Notes under the pieces: model-generated
Told to the model about the DNA's origin: nothing
What the model saw: only the letters and a program-made list of their open reading frames with translations
Database searches by the model: none
Shown: positions 44,290 through 53,400 of the stretch, piece by piece
Position numbering within the stretch: the stretch's first letter is position 1
How the letters are laid out: each line of letters begins with the position of its first letter
Origin: Aquimarina sp040786285
GTDB taxonomy: Bacteria > Bacteroidota > Bacteroidia > Flavobacteriales > Flavobacteriaceae
Direction: 5' to 3'
Length of the DNA stretch: 64,000 bases
NCBI RefSeq assembly: GCF_040786285.1
Contig: NZ_JBFMKQ010000005.1
Span: 1-64,000, forward strand
Translations under genes and position numbers: made by a program

Positions 44290-46383
44290 ATGAGTAAAGC
44301 CGTATATATTGCTACTATTGAGCCTAATAGTGGTAAATCTATTGTAGTTTTAGGTATGATGAGTATGTTACTGGGTAAAATTGCCCGAGTAGGATATTTT
44401 AGACCCATTATTGATGATCCAAAAGAAGGAGAAGTTGATAATCATATCAATACTGTAATATCTCATTTCGAATTAGATATTAATTTCAAAAATGCCTACG
44501 CCTATACCAGGAGTGAAGTTCTTCAAAAGTATAATCAAGGAAAATCGGGAGAAGTAATAGATGGTATTATTAGAAAATACAAAAGCCTTGAAGAAAAGTT
44601 TGATTTTATACTGGTAGAAGGTACTGATTTTTCTGATGAGGGGAGTATCATTGAATTTGATATCAATATAATAATTGCCAAAAACCTGGGTATTCCCGCT
44701 ATAATAGTTGCCAGTGGTATTGATAAGAAAAATAAAGAAATTGTAGGGAATTTAAAACTGGCTTTCGATACTTTTAGTAGCAAAGATGTAGAGGTTTTAG
44801 CAATGGTCGCTAATAAGGTAACTCCAGGCTGTGAGGGGAAATTGAATACTTTATTTGATAAAGATTTTGAAAACGGAGTTGAGAGAATAATTATACCCAA
44901 AGTCAATACTTTAATTAATCCCACAATAAAAGAAATTGTTGGAGAACTGGGAGGAACTATCTTATTTGGTAAAGAGTATTTAAATAATCAAGCAGGTAGT
45001 TTTGGAGTAGGTGCAATGCAATTACGTAATTATCTAACACATCTTAAAGATAATAGCCTGGTGGTCACTCCGGGAGATCGTGCCGATATTATTCTTGGTG
45101 TTCTACAAGCAAATATATCGGATAATTACCCAAAAATCTCTGGAATAATACTTACTGGAGGAATTATCCCGGAGAAGTCTATACTCAAATTGATCGAAGG
45201 GGTTTCAATATCGTTTCCAATTATATCAGTCCCAAGCGGAACGTTTTCAATTACAAATCAAATTGGAGCCATCAAATCGAAGATATATGTAGATAACCTA
45301 CAAAAGATAACTACTTCAATAAGTACATTTGAAAAATATGTTGATGAAAATCACCTTGCAGATCGATTAATCACCTTTAAATCTGAAGGACTTACACCTC
45401 GAATGTTTCAATATAACTTGTTGAAACGAGCATTAAAACATAAAAAACACATTGTTCTTCCCGAAGGAACAGATGAAAGAATCATAAGAGCTACATCTAG
45501 ACTATTAGCGTCAAATGTTGTTGATATTACTTTAATTGGTGATGAAAAGAAAATAAAGAGCAAAGCCGTAAAGCTGGATATACCTATTGATTTTAGTAAA
45601 GTAAATATTATTTTTCCTACAGAATCTCCCCATTATGATGATTATGTGCAAACGTTCTATGAACTGCGTAAACACAAAAATGTAAATCTTGATATGGCTA
45701 AAGATATGATGGCAGATGTCTCTTATTTTGGTACTATGATGATTTATAAAGGTCACGCAGATGGAATGGTTTCTGGAGCTGTTCATACTACGCAACATAC
45801 CATTAGACCGGCATTGCAATTTATCAAGACCAAACCTGGAATAAAAGTAGTTTCCTCGGTATTTTTTATGTGTTTAGAGGATAGAGTTTCTGTATTTGGT
45901 GATTGTGCCATCAATCCGAATCCAAATGCTGAAGAACTGGCAGAAATCGCAATTTCTTCTTCAAAATCTGCTTTAGCTTTCGGAATAGAGCCTAAAGTAG
46001 CAATGCTATCATACTCTTCGGGAACGTCGGGTAAAGGAGCTGATGTAGAAATTGTTAGAGCAGCCACAGCCATAGTTAAAGAAAAGCAACCGGACCTTAA
46101 GATTGAAGGACCAATACAGTATGATGCCGCTGTAGATATTAAGGTTGGGCAAAGTAAACTACCTGATTCTGAAGTGGCCGGACAAGCCAGTGTTTTAATA
46201 TTCCCCGATTTAAATACCGGGAACAATACATACAAAGCTGTACAACGAGAAACTGGTGCATTGGCAATTGGACCTATGTTACAAGGATTAAATAAACCTG
46301 TTAATGATTTAAGTCGTGGTTGTACTGTAGACGATGTGTATAATACAGTTATTATTACAGCAATTCAGGCACAGGGATTATAA
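44290..46383 (+). CDS. pta: Phosphate acetyltransferase
   Basis: The protein of 697 residues is a long-form Pta: an N-terminal P-loop-like AAA_26 domain (I-E-P-N-S-G-K-S near residue 13), a central DRTGG domain, and a C-terminal phosphotransacetylase domain (about 365-695) with R-P-A-L-Q-F-I-K-T-K-P-G and the Y-S-S-G-T-S-G-K-G-A-D motif. It turns acetyl-CoA and phosphate into acetyl phosphate. An in-frame GTG at 44269 overlaps a TATCTTTG -7 box (44262-44269), so the ATG at 44290 is chosen; it gives the standard M-S-K-A-V-Y-I-A-T start. It is 15 bases upstream of ackA. Confidence 0.95.
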   Translation: MSKAVYIATIEPNSGKSIVVLGMMSMLLGKIARVGYFRPIIDDPKEGEVDNHINTVISHFELDINFKNAYAYTRSEVLQKYNQGKSGEVIDGIIRKYKSLEEKFDFILVEGTDFSDEGSIIEFDINIIIAKNLGIPAIIVASGIDKKNKEIVGNLKLAFDTFSSKDVEVLAMVANKVTPGCEGKLNTLFDKDFENGVERIIIPKVNTLINPTIKEIVGELGGTILFGKEYLNNQAGSFGVGAMQLRNYLTHLKDNSLVVTPGDRADIILGVLQANISDNYPKISGIILTGGIIPEKSILKLIEGVSISFPIISVPSGTFSITNQIGAIKSKIYVDNLQKITTSISTFEKYVDENHLADRLITFKSEGLTPRMFQYNLLKRALKHKKHIVLPEGTDERIIRATSRLLASNVVDITLIGDEKKIKSKAVKLDIPIDFSKVNIIFPTESPHYDDYVQTFYELRKHKNVNLDMAKDMMADVSYFGTMMIYKGHADGMVSGAVHTTQHTIRPALQFIKTKPGIKVVSSVFFMCLEDRVSVFGDCAINPNPNAEELAEIAISSSKSALAFGIEPKVAMLSYSSGTSGKGADVEIVRAATAIVKEKQPDLKIEGPIQYDAAVDIKVGQSKLPDSEVAGQASVLIFPDLNTGNNTYKAVQRETGALAIGPMLQGLNKPVNDLSRGCTVDDVYNTVIITAIQAQGL

Positions 46384-46398
46384 AACAAAAAAAGGGAT

Positions 46399-47583
46399 AT
46401 GCAGATATTAATATTAAACTCAGGAAGCTCTTCTATAAAGTTTCAATTATTTTCTATGCCAGATGCAAGAGTAATTTGCTCAGGTCTTGTAGAACGTATC
46501 GGTTTAGAAAATGCCAAAATCAAGTATACATCTGATCAAGAAAAAATAGAGAAAATTGAGATCATCAAAACGCATCGGGATGGTTTGCAATTGATAGCCC
46601 GATACCTTTTGGATACTAAAGTTGGAGTACTCCAATCTGCTTCAGAAATCCATGCGGTTGGTCATCGTGTAGTGCACGGGGGGAGTACCTTTGCACAAAC
46701 TGTAGAAATTACAGAAGAGGTAAAGAAAAAAATTGAAAAACTCTCAGCTTTGGCACCATTACATAATCCGCCAAATTTAGAAGGTATTTTAGTGGCAGAG
46801 CAAATTTTTACAGAAGCAAAGCAAGTAGCAGTGTTTGATACTGCTTTTCATCAAACTATTCCTGTTGAAGCTCACAAATATGCAATACCGAATAAGTTTT
46901 TAGATGAAAATAATATTCGGGTATATGGTTTTCATGGTACAAGCCATAAATATGTTTCAGAAAAGGCAATCGAGTTTTTAGGAAAATCAACATCTAAAAT
47001 CATCACAATTCATTTAGGCAATGGTTGTAGTATGACAGCAGTAAAAAATGGTAAAAGTATAGATCATACTTTAGGGTTTGCTCCGATGAATGGATTGATT
47101 ATGGGAACACGCTCTGGTGATATTGATCCTGCGGTGATTTTCTATTTGGTCAACTCTTTGGGGTATACTTTAGATGAGGTGAATACACTTTTACAAAAAG
47201 AAAGTGGAATGTTGGGACTTACTGGTTTTAGCGACCTTCGAGATATAGAGGCCGAAGCTGAAAAAGGAAATTCGGATTGCAGATTAGCTCTAAAAATGAA
47301 TGCCTATCGTATCAAAAAGTTTATTGGCTCTTATGCAGCGATAATGAATGGTTTAGATGCTATTGTTTTTACAGCGGGAATAGGAGAAAACTCAGATGTT
47401 ATTAGACGTTTAGTATGCGAGGATCAAGAGTTTTTAGGTATTCAGTTAGATAAAGAAAAGAATAGTACCCGATCTAAAGAAATTAGGAATATAGGAGCAT
47501 TATCATCAAAAGTAAAAATCTTGGTAATTCCTACAGATGAAGAACTAGAGATTGCTAAACAATCTTTTGAATTATTGTCATAA
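46399..47583 (+). CDS. ackA: Acetate kinase
   Basis: The 394-residue protein is a typical ASKHA-fold acetate kinase: it begins I-L-I-L-N-S-G-S-S-S-I-K, has the catalytic Arg region G-H-R-V-V-H-G-G, F-D-T-A-F-H, the F-H-G-T-S-H motif, H-L-G-N-G-C-S, M-G-T-R-S-G-D and a C-terminal F-T-A-G-I-G-E-N. It transfers phosphate from acetyl phosphate to ADP, so with pta it forms the acetate-producing, ATP-yielding branch. The two genes are 15 bases apart and end in a shared terminator. Confidence 0.96.
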   Translation: MQILILNSGSSSIKFQLFSMPDARVICSGLVERIGLENAKIKYTSDQEKIEKIEIIKTHRDGLQLIARYLLDTKVGVLQSASEIHAVGHRVVHGGSTFAQTVEITEEVKKKIEKLSALAPLHNPPNLEGILVAEQIFTEAKQVAVFDTAFHQTIPVEAHKYAIPNKFLDENNIRVYGFHGTSHKYVSEKAIEFLGKSTSKIITIHLGNGCSMTAVKNGKSIDHTLGFAPMNGLIMGTRSGDIDPAVIFYLVNSLGYTLDEVNTLLQKESGMLGLTGFSDLRDIEAEAEKGNSDCRLALKMNAYRIKKFIGSYAAIMNGLDAIVFTAGIGENSDVIRRLVCEDQEFLGIQLDKEKNSTRSKEIRNIGALSSKVKILVIPTDEELEIAKQSFELLS

Positions 47584-47591
47584 TATAACAA

Positions 47592-47618
47592 AAGACAAAC
47601 TTTTTGGTTTGTCTTCTG
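47592..47618. terminator. Hairpin terminator between ackA and the Cys-rich peptide gene
   Basis: AAGACAAAC (47592-47600) and GTTTGTCTT (47607-47615) form a perfect 9-bp stem. T-rich sequence lies on both strands beyond it, so it can end both ackA and the convergent small peptide gene. Confidence 0.7.
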
Positions 47619-47642
47619 TTTGTTTTGTTATACTCTTTTGTA

Positions 47643-47828
47643 TTAAGCAAAAATACAACGTCCCCATCGGTCGCAGTAGCCAGGTTCGCAGAAACTTTGC
47701 CCTCCCCAACTAATAAGACAACCGCTACCAGATGGGCAACATGTTGCTCTAAAAGATGCTCCTCTAACTTGTTTTTGTTGCTCTTTACTTAGTTTTTGAA
47801 CTCCAGTTAAGTTTAAGATTTTTTTCAT
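47643..47828 (-). CDS. Bacteriocin-like Cys-rich peptide precursor with double-glycine-type leader
   Basis: The 61-residue product starts with a leader typical of Bacteroidota double-glycine peptides: M-K-K-I-L-N-L-T-G-V-Q-K-L-S-K-E-Q-Q-K-Q, then V-R-G-A. Cleavage after Gly-Ala (residue 24) would release a 37-residue core with six cysteines (30, 31, 37, 47, 52, 58), several Gly and aromatic residues, and few charges. The even cysteine count suggests three disulfides or post-translational ring formation. No peptidase-containing ABC transporter, radical SAM enzyme or immunity gene lies nearby, so export would need a system encoded elsewhere. It could be a bacteriocin, a signalling peptide or another secreted natural product; the leader call is good, the role is open. 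Confidence 0.72.
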   Translation of the reverse strand: MKKILNLTGVQKLSKEQQKQVRGASFRATCCPSGSGCLISWGGQSFCEPGYCDRWGRCIFA

Positions 47829-48196
47829 TGTGTAATATATTTAAGATGGTATCTAAATATAGCTCAAAATACTGTAAATCAAATACTTAAAAACCGCAAA
47901 AGAAATGTGGTTTTGTTTTGGTTTTATCAGTTCACTATTTCTCTTTTTTTATGATGAATTTATATAATGAAGTATAATTCTGATACCTGTTGTAAGAAAT
48001 AACTTATTAACAAGTGTTAAATTGTATAACTAATTGATAATAAGTTGTTTATCTATATTTTTTTAGTTAAATCATACATTATCAACATACTACATAACCA
48101 TAAGGTAACATAGGATACTAGTAAGTTTAATAAAATAATTTTAGCTTCGACTCAGTTATATTTAAACTAACGAATAGACTAACTCACAACAACACA
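47829..48196. other. Divergent intergenic region before the T9SS endonuclease gene
   Basis: This 368-base A+T-rich gap carries the promoters for the Cys-rich peptide (minus strand) and the endonuclease (plus strand). I see no consensus TTG-N20-TAnnTTTG pair on either strand, no stable hairpin and no convincing small frame. Confidence 0.4.
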
Positions 48197-51055
48197 ATGA
48201 AAAAATTACTACTATTAATGTTGGTAATTTCTGCTATTGGCTATAGTCAGATACCAACATATTACAATGATGTTAATCTCAATGTATCGGGAAATGCTTT
48301 AAAAAATGAATTGGGAGCCAAGGTTACCAATACGCATGTAACGTTTCTTACCTACACGCCAGGGGTTTGGGATGCATTAAAACAGAGCGATTTAGATCCC
48401 ACAAATGCATCAAAGGTTGTTTTAATCTATGGGTATAATGATACCGACGGAAATTCAACTACCGATAGAACACGGGGAGTAAATAATAATGGAGGTGGAT
48501 CTACCGATTGGAACCGAGAGCATGTGTATCCAAAATCTTTAGGTAACCCAAACCTTGGTACAGAAGGGGCAGGCGCAGATGCTCATCACTTAAGACCAGC
48601 CGATGTTCAGCGAAATTCATCACGAGGTAGCAGAAAATTTGCAGACGGATCAGGAAACTCTGGGGCTACAGCTCAAGGACACTGGTATCCTGGGGACGAG
48701 TTTAAAGGAGACGTCGCTCGAATGATGATGTACATGTATATTCGTTATGGAAACAGAACTTTACCTATTAATGTTGGTGTTGGAGCCACTGCTGCCAGTG
48801 ACGGCAATATGCTTCAATTGTTTTTAGAATGGAATGCGGAAGATCCGGTATCCCAATTAGAATTACAACGAAATCCCATATTAGAGAATATCCAAGGGAA
48901 TAGAAATCCATTTATCGATAATCCTGCTTTTGCTACGCAAATTTGGGGTGGCCCACAAGCCGAAGATAGATTTGGAAACACAGGTGGAGGAGGTACAGAT
49001 ACTATTGCTCCTAGTGTGCCAACTAACCTAACAGCAAGCAATACTACCGAAACTTCTACTACATTATCCTGGAATGCATCGACAGATAATGTAGGAGTAA
49101 CAGGATATTTTGTATACCAAAATGGTGGATTTATAGGGACTGCTACTTCTCTAAGTTATACTGTGACAGGTTTAACGGGAAATACTAGTTATACATTTAC
49201 TGTAAAAGCCAGAGATGGATCAGGTAATGTATCTGCAGCAAGTACTGCTGTTAATGTAACTACTCAAGATAATACTTCTGGTGGGGGAGCGGCAACAGAA
49301 TTATTCTTTTCGGAGTATATAGAAGGCTCTTCAAATAACAAAGCTTTAGAAATAGGAAATTTCACCGGAGGCTCTGTTAATCTTTCGGGATATTCAATAA
49401 AAAGGCAAACTAACGGCTCTGGATCATGGTCAACCGCATTAAATCTTTCTGGAACAATTGTTAATGGAGATGTTTATGTTGTAGCAAATGGATCTGCTTC
49501 TACTTCCATCACAAATGTTGCTGATCTTACCTCGGGGTCATCGGCAATGAGTTTTAATGGTAATGACCCTGTTGGGCTTTTTAAGAATGGTGTTTTGATT
49601 GATATTATCGGAACTTTTAACGGCGGTTCGTCAAATTTTGCTAAAGATGTTACTTTAAGGAGAAAAGCGAGCATATCTTCACCTTCTACAACATATACAA
49701 CAACTGAGTGGGACTCGTATTCGCAAAACACTTTTAATGACTTGGGAAACCATACTTTCAATGGAGGAGGAGGTAATACAGATACAACAGCTCCTACGGT
49801 ACCTGCAAATTTAGCAGCCTCGAATGTGGGAGAAACAACAGCTCGTCTTTCTTGGTCAGCTTCTACAGATAATACAGAGCTTGCAGGTTATAACGTGTAT
49901 CAAAACGGAACTTTTATAGTAGCCACTTCGGGTACTTCTTATGATGTTTCTGGTTTAAGTGCAGGAACAACGTATACTTTTACCGTGAATGCATACGATG
50001 CAGCAGGAAATACTTCGGTATTAAGTAATTCTCTAAATGTAACGACAGCAGTTTCATCAGATACTCAAGCTCCTACGGTACCGGCAAATTTAACAGCTTC
50101 AAATGTAGGAGAAACAACAGCTCGTCTTTCTTGGTCAGCTTCTACAGATAATGTAAGTGTAGCGGGGTATAATGTGTATCAAAACGGAACTTTTATAGTA
50201 GCAACTTCAGGTACTACATATGATATTTCTGGTTTAACACCTGGTACTACATATACATTTGAAGTAAATGCATATGATGCCTCAGGAAACATTTCTGCTT
50301 TCAGTAATTTGATTAATGTTACGACCCAGGATATAGTGCTTACATATTGTTCTTCAAAAGGGAATACAGTGAGCTACGAATTTATTGATTATGTAGGCAT
50401 AGGGGAGATCTCTAATGCTACAGCAGCCAATGGGGGGTATGGTGATTTTACGTCCCAAGTAGCAAATCTTCCTTATGGATCTAATACAATTGTCTTAAGT
50501 ATAGGTTTTGTGAGTTCATCGTATACCGAAAACTGGGGCGTTTGGATTGATTTTAATAAGAATGGAAGTTTTGAGAGTTCAGAGAAGGTAGTAACGGGTT
50601 CTACATCGAATTCTGGTAATTTATCCTATAGTTTTACTGTTCCATCTACTGCTCAAGCGGGAAATACAAGAATGCGAGTTTCTATGAAATGGAATGGGGC
50701 TCCCACTTCTTGCGAAACATTTGGCTATGGAGAAGTAGAGGATTACTCGGTTAACATTGGAGCATCATCGGTAAGAGCAATTAAGAATACTGTGCATATT
50801 GATGGAGAGCTTGGTAATGAAGCTAAAGTATATTCGGCAAGAGTTTTTCCAAATCCAGCTTCAGAATTTATTAGTATAGGTGCAACAGACAATCGAGAAG
50901 TGAATTTTAAATTAATAAACTTACATGGAAGTATTGTGAAATCTGGTAAAACTACCAGAAGTCAAATAGCATTGGATAGAATGCAAGCTGGGATGTATAT
51001 TTTAGAAATTAGTGATAACGGACGTACAGCGTCTAAAAAAATAATTATTGAGTAA
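48197..51055 (+). CDS. T9SS-exported endonuclease I with FnIII, lamin-tail and GEVED domains
   Basis: The 952-residue protein has a signal peptide (cut near A-I-G-Y-S-Q) and then, in order: an endonuclease I domain (about residues 20-260; catalytic region D-W-N-R-E-H-V-Y-P-K-S near 104 and D-A-H-H-L-R-P near 128), an FnIII domain (about 268-357), a lamin-tail domain (about 366-520; L-F-F-S-E-Y-I-E-G-S-S), two nearly identical FnIII domains (about 532-615 and 625-708), a GEVED domain (about 716-850, ending F-G-Y-G-E-V-E-D-Y) and a type A T9SS sorting tail (about 882-952; V-F-P-N-P-A-S-E-F, ending K-K-I-I-I-E). It is secreted through the type IX system, presumably to digest extracellular DNA for nutrients or biofilm turnover. 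Confidence 0.9.
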   Translation: MKKLLLLMLVISAIGYSQIPTYYNDVNLNVSGNALKNELGAKVTNTHVTFLTYTPGVWDALKQSDLDPTNASKVVLIYGYNDTDGNSTTDRTRGVNNNGGGSTDWNREHVYPKSLGNPNLGTEGAGADAHHLRPADVQRNSSRGSRKFADGSGNSGATAQGHWYPGDEFKGDVARMMMYMYIRYGNRTLPINVGVGATAASDGNMLQLFLEWNAEDPVSQLELQRNPILENIQGNRNPFIDNPAFATQIWGGPQAEDRFGNTGGGGTDTIAPSVPTNLTASNTTETSTTLSWNASTDNVGVTGYFVYQNGGFIGTATSLSYTVTGLTGNTSYTFTVKARDGSGNVSAASTAVNVTTQDNTSGGGAATELFFSEYIEGSSNNKALEIGNFTGGSVNLSGYSIKRQTNGSGSWSTALNLSGTIVNGDVYVVANGSASTSITNVADLTSGSSAMSFNGNDPVGLFKNGVLIDIIGTFNGGSSNFAKDVTLRRKASISSPSTTYTTTEWDSYSQNTFNDLGNHTFNGGGGNTDTTAPTVPANLAASNVGETTARLSWSASTDNTELAGYNVYQNGTFIVATSGTSYDVSGLSAGTTYTFTVNAYDAAGNTSVLSNSLNVTTAVSSDTQAPTVPANLTASNVGETTARLSWSASTDNVSVAGYNVYQNGTFIVATSGTTYDISGLTPGTTYTFEVNAYDASGNISAFSNLINVTTQDIVLTYCSSKGNTVSYEFIDYVGIGEISNATAANGGYGDFTSQVANLPYGSNTIVLSIGFVSSSYTENWGVWIDFNKNGSFESSEKVVTGSTSNSGNLSYSFTVPSTAQAGNTRMRVSMKWNGAPTSCETFGYGEVEDYSVNIGASSVRAIKNTVHIDGELGNEAKVYSARVFPNPASEFISIGATDNREVNFKLINLHGSIVKSGKTTRSQIALDRMQAGMYILEISDNGRTASKKIIIE

Positions 51056-51084
51056 GAAATAATCTATAGATCATACTATAATAT

Positions 51085-51117
51085 AAACCATCAAGGCTTT
51101 TGTTTTGATGGTTTTTC
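51085..51117 (+). terminator. Intrinsic terminator of the endonuclease gene
   Basis: AAACCATCAA (51085-51094) pairs with TTGATGGTTT (51105-51114) and runs into TTTCTTTT. The 101-bp repeat copy 2 begins directly at its T run. Confidence 0.85.
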
Positions 51118-51218
51118 TTTTACTCGATAATCGAGATTTAAATGCTCTGAGGCTTGCCTCGAAATCAAAATTATTTTCCAACCAATGCCTCGAGAGCTTA
51201 CCCCGAGGTAGTTTACTA
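51118..51218 (+). repeat. 101-bp structured intergenic repeat, copy 2
   Basis: Same length and orientation as copies 1 and 3. The first hairpin is perfect here (CTCGAT-A-ATCGAG at 51123-51135), followed by the conserved TTTAAATGCTC spacer, the GAGGC-TT-GCCTC hairpin, an invariant ATCAAAATTATTTTCCAACC core and the CCTCG...CGAGG arms. The third-hairpin loop (AGAGCTTACCC) is the most variable part. Confidence 0.9.
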
Positions 51219-51364
51219 AATCGAAAGATAACCGTATTTTAATTACGTTAATTAATTACCACTATTATGGTTTTTTAACAGATATTTGACGTTTTTTAAT
51301 GAAAACAATAATTTTTTTTGATTTTTATTTAACAAAAATACAATTTTAGTACTTGTATTTTACG

Positions 51365-51514
51365 ATGAAATACACTGTTTTTTTGATGAAATTATGGAAA
51401 GCCGTAAGCGTTTATTTTTTTTGTAATCTATTTCTTATCGTTTGTTTACTGTTTTTTCTAGGGTTTCACGAGGATTGGGATTTAAACCATATCTTAATTA
51501 TGGTTTTACCGTAA
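51365..51514 (+). CDS. Possible 49-residue small membrane protein
   Basis: A short frame from ATG at 51365 to TAA at 51512-51514 encodes a peptide with one strongly hydrophobic segment (residues about 15-33, V-S-V-Y-F-F-C-N-L-F-L-I-V-C-L-L-F-F-L) and a polar C-terminus (H-E-D-W-D-L-N-H). It stands alone in an 850-base gap upstream of the CD-NTase-like gene, on the same strand. Small membrane peptides occur next to anti-phage loci, but nothing here proves translation; A+T-rich sequence easily gives hydrophobic frames. Confidence 0.25.
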   Translation: MKYTVFLMKLWKAVSVYFFCNLFLIVCLLFFLGFHEDWDLNHILIMVLP

Positions 51515-51927
51515 ATAAAATTATATCCTGCTTTGTAAATTTATAAAAATGAAATGTAAGTCATTATTAATAAAGACTTTGTAACTTAAAAAAATGCGTA
51601 TGATAAAAAAATACTATTTCTACATCGGTCGTATAGACGACTAAACTACACAATCAAGGGCTACTCTTAAAACTTTTCAATTTTTGCAATATATTAAATT
51701 GTATTGTAAGGCTTAAAAAATGGATTTTTGATCCATTTAGTATAACGTAAACATTATCTCATTCTGCGAATCATGATGACAAGAGTTTTATCTATTGTGA
51801 TAATCGATTTCTGTACTCAATAACAAAGTACTATTATAGATTTTTATATATCACATGATACCCTAAGACTTTGTCTGTCTTGATTACCAATAAAAAAAAT
51901 GTGTAATTGGAAAATAAGAAAAAGAGA
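51515..51927. other. Intergenic leader region of the CD-NTase-like gene
   Basis: About 400 A+T-rich bases without a convincing gene or hairpin. No TTG-N20-TAnnTTTG pair is evident; A+T-rich content is higher than in the core regions of the window, which fits an accessory locus. Confidence 0.35.
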
Positions 51928-53400
51928 ATGAGCATATCAATAAATTTTAATCAGTTTTGTGAGGACTTAAAGATTTCTGCAAAAACGCAGTCTATAATTT
52001 CTTTACGCTACAATTCTATCTGTAAAAAGCTTAATAATGATTTTTGGAATATAAATACAAACTATGGCGGTATTTTTGTCGGTTGTTATGGTAGAGAAAC
52101 CGCAAACAATGACATAGATAAAATCGAGATGATTTTTGAAATGCCATATCGTTTGCAAGAGGAATATTCTAAAAAACCTAAAAACGGTCAGTTTTTGTTC
52201 TTAGAGGATGTGAGAAGGTCAATTGCTACGATATATCCTAATACATCATTGGTGCATGATGAATTTGGAATTAAAGTCTGCTTTTTTGACAAAATGAGTT
52301 TTAGTATAGCTCCAGTTTTTTTTAAGAAAGATAATGAACATGTTTATGCAGATCCACGTAAGGGAGGTAGTTGGAGGGTTAAAAACTTTCGAAAAGAGAA
52401 AGAAGCAATAAAAATAGGGAACATTGCTACAAATCATAACCTTAAAAAACTATGCAGAATGATGAAAATGTGGAAAAAACGCTGTAATGTTCCTATTAAA
52501 GATATTCTTATTGATACATTGGCATATGAGTTTTTAATGTCATGGGAGTATAGGGATAAACCATATTCTTATTTTGACCTGATGTGTAAGGACTTTTTTA
52601 AATTCTTAATGGATCAGAAACCATCAAAAAAAGAATGGAAATCTATTGGAGGTGTTTTAATTATACCCAATGCATTAAATTTTAGATATAAGGCCATAAT
52701 GGCACATTATAAAGCAGAAAGTGCAATTCTATTTTCTAGGAACCATGAACATTGGTTGGCGATACAAAAATGGAAAGAGGTATTTGGTACAGAATTTCCT
52801 GAGTCAGTACCCATAGAAAATCAACTTAAAACATTAAACGATAGTATTTCTAGTACCTATAAAGCCCAAAAGGAGTGCATGAATATTATTAACAGAAGAA
52901 GGATAATGCTTACAATTCTTCAGATCTTTTCTGCAATAATGATACCTACTACACTTTTGGTTATGGAGTATACTAAAAATTTTAAGCTTGGATTAGCTTT
53001 ATTTACAGTATCGATACTTCTCTTTATAACTAGTTTGATTTATAGAAAATCAAATCAGGTTAGAATAATGCTAAAACATAAAGTTTCTGCAAAACTAGCA
53101 ATCAATATTCAGAAAAAAATTAAACAATCATTGAAGGATTTAAAATACAATGATATTGATATTGCTGTATTGCAAAAAAGGAAGCATAAGATAGTTTCAA
53201 AATTACAAGGCTTATATAAAGGAGCCTCGGTACACGTAAGCAAGAATTATTACAAAGCCACCCAAGAATTACATAAGAATTTGGATATAAAAAATGAAGT
53301 TTCAACAATTGAATCATCAAAACTAAGAATACCAAAATGGAAAGAGAATAAATTTAGCATTGAGAATCATGTACAACAAGCCGTTAATTATAGAAACTAA
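51928..53400 (+). CDS. CD-NTase (SMODS)-like protein fused to a two-helix SLATT-like membrane domain, active site apparently degenerate
   Basis: I start at the ATG at 51928 (490 residues); an in-frame TTG at 51907 is possible. Residues about 1-290 resemble the SMODS class of CD-NTases, the enzymes of CBASS anti-phage systems: helical start, V-G-C-Y-G-R-E-T-A (51-59) where active enzymes have G-S, then I-D-K-I-E-M-I-F-E-M-P (63-73), F-S-I-A-P-V-F (125-131), and the conserved W-R-V and L-C-R-M-M-K-M-W-K helices near 150-180. Aligned by motif length, the two first catalytic Asp positions read Lys 65 and Glu 67, and the third reads Ser 126. A D-I-D just upstream (62-64) could substitute if the loop is shortened. 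Residues about 320-375 are two transmembrane helices, followed by a basic helical tail: a SLATT-like pore domain. A degenerate sensor-effector fusion is inferred. Confidence 0.7.
   Translation: MSISINFNQFCEDLKISAKTQSIISLRYNSICKKLNNDFWNINTNYGGIFVGCYGRETANNDIDKIEMIFEMPYRLQEEYSKKPKNGQFLFLEDVRRSIATIYPNTSLVHDEFGIKVCFFDKMSFSIAPVFFKKDNEHVYADPRKGGSWRVKNFRKEKEAIKIGNIATNHNLKKLCRMMKMWKKRCNVPIKDILIDTLAYEFLMSWEYRDKPYSYFDLMCKDFFKFLMDQKPSKKEWKSIGGVLIIPNALNFRYKAIMAHYKAESAILFSRNHEHWLAIQKWKEVFGTEFPESVPIENQLKTLNDSISSTYKAQKECMNIINRRRIMLTILQIFSAIMIPTTLLVMEYTKNFKLGLALFTVSILLFITSLIYRKSNQVRIMLKHKVSAKLAINIQKKIKQSLKDLKYNDIDIAVLQKRKHKIVSKLQGLYKGASVHVSKNYYKATQELHKNLDIKNEVSTIESSKLRIPKWKENKFSIENHVQQAVNYRN

Noticed and set aside
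49783..50330. Mobile repeat in the endonuclease gene
   Set aside because: The two near-identical segments are in-frame FnIII domains inside one protein, so they are coding repeats and not a mobile element.
52111..52119. D-I-D of the CD-NTase-like gene as an intact catalytic pair
   Set aside because: It lies three residues too early when aligned by the Thr-to-Pro length, so I favour Lys 65/Glu 67 at those positions. I keep this as the main way the degenerate claim could be wrong.
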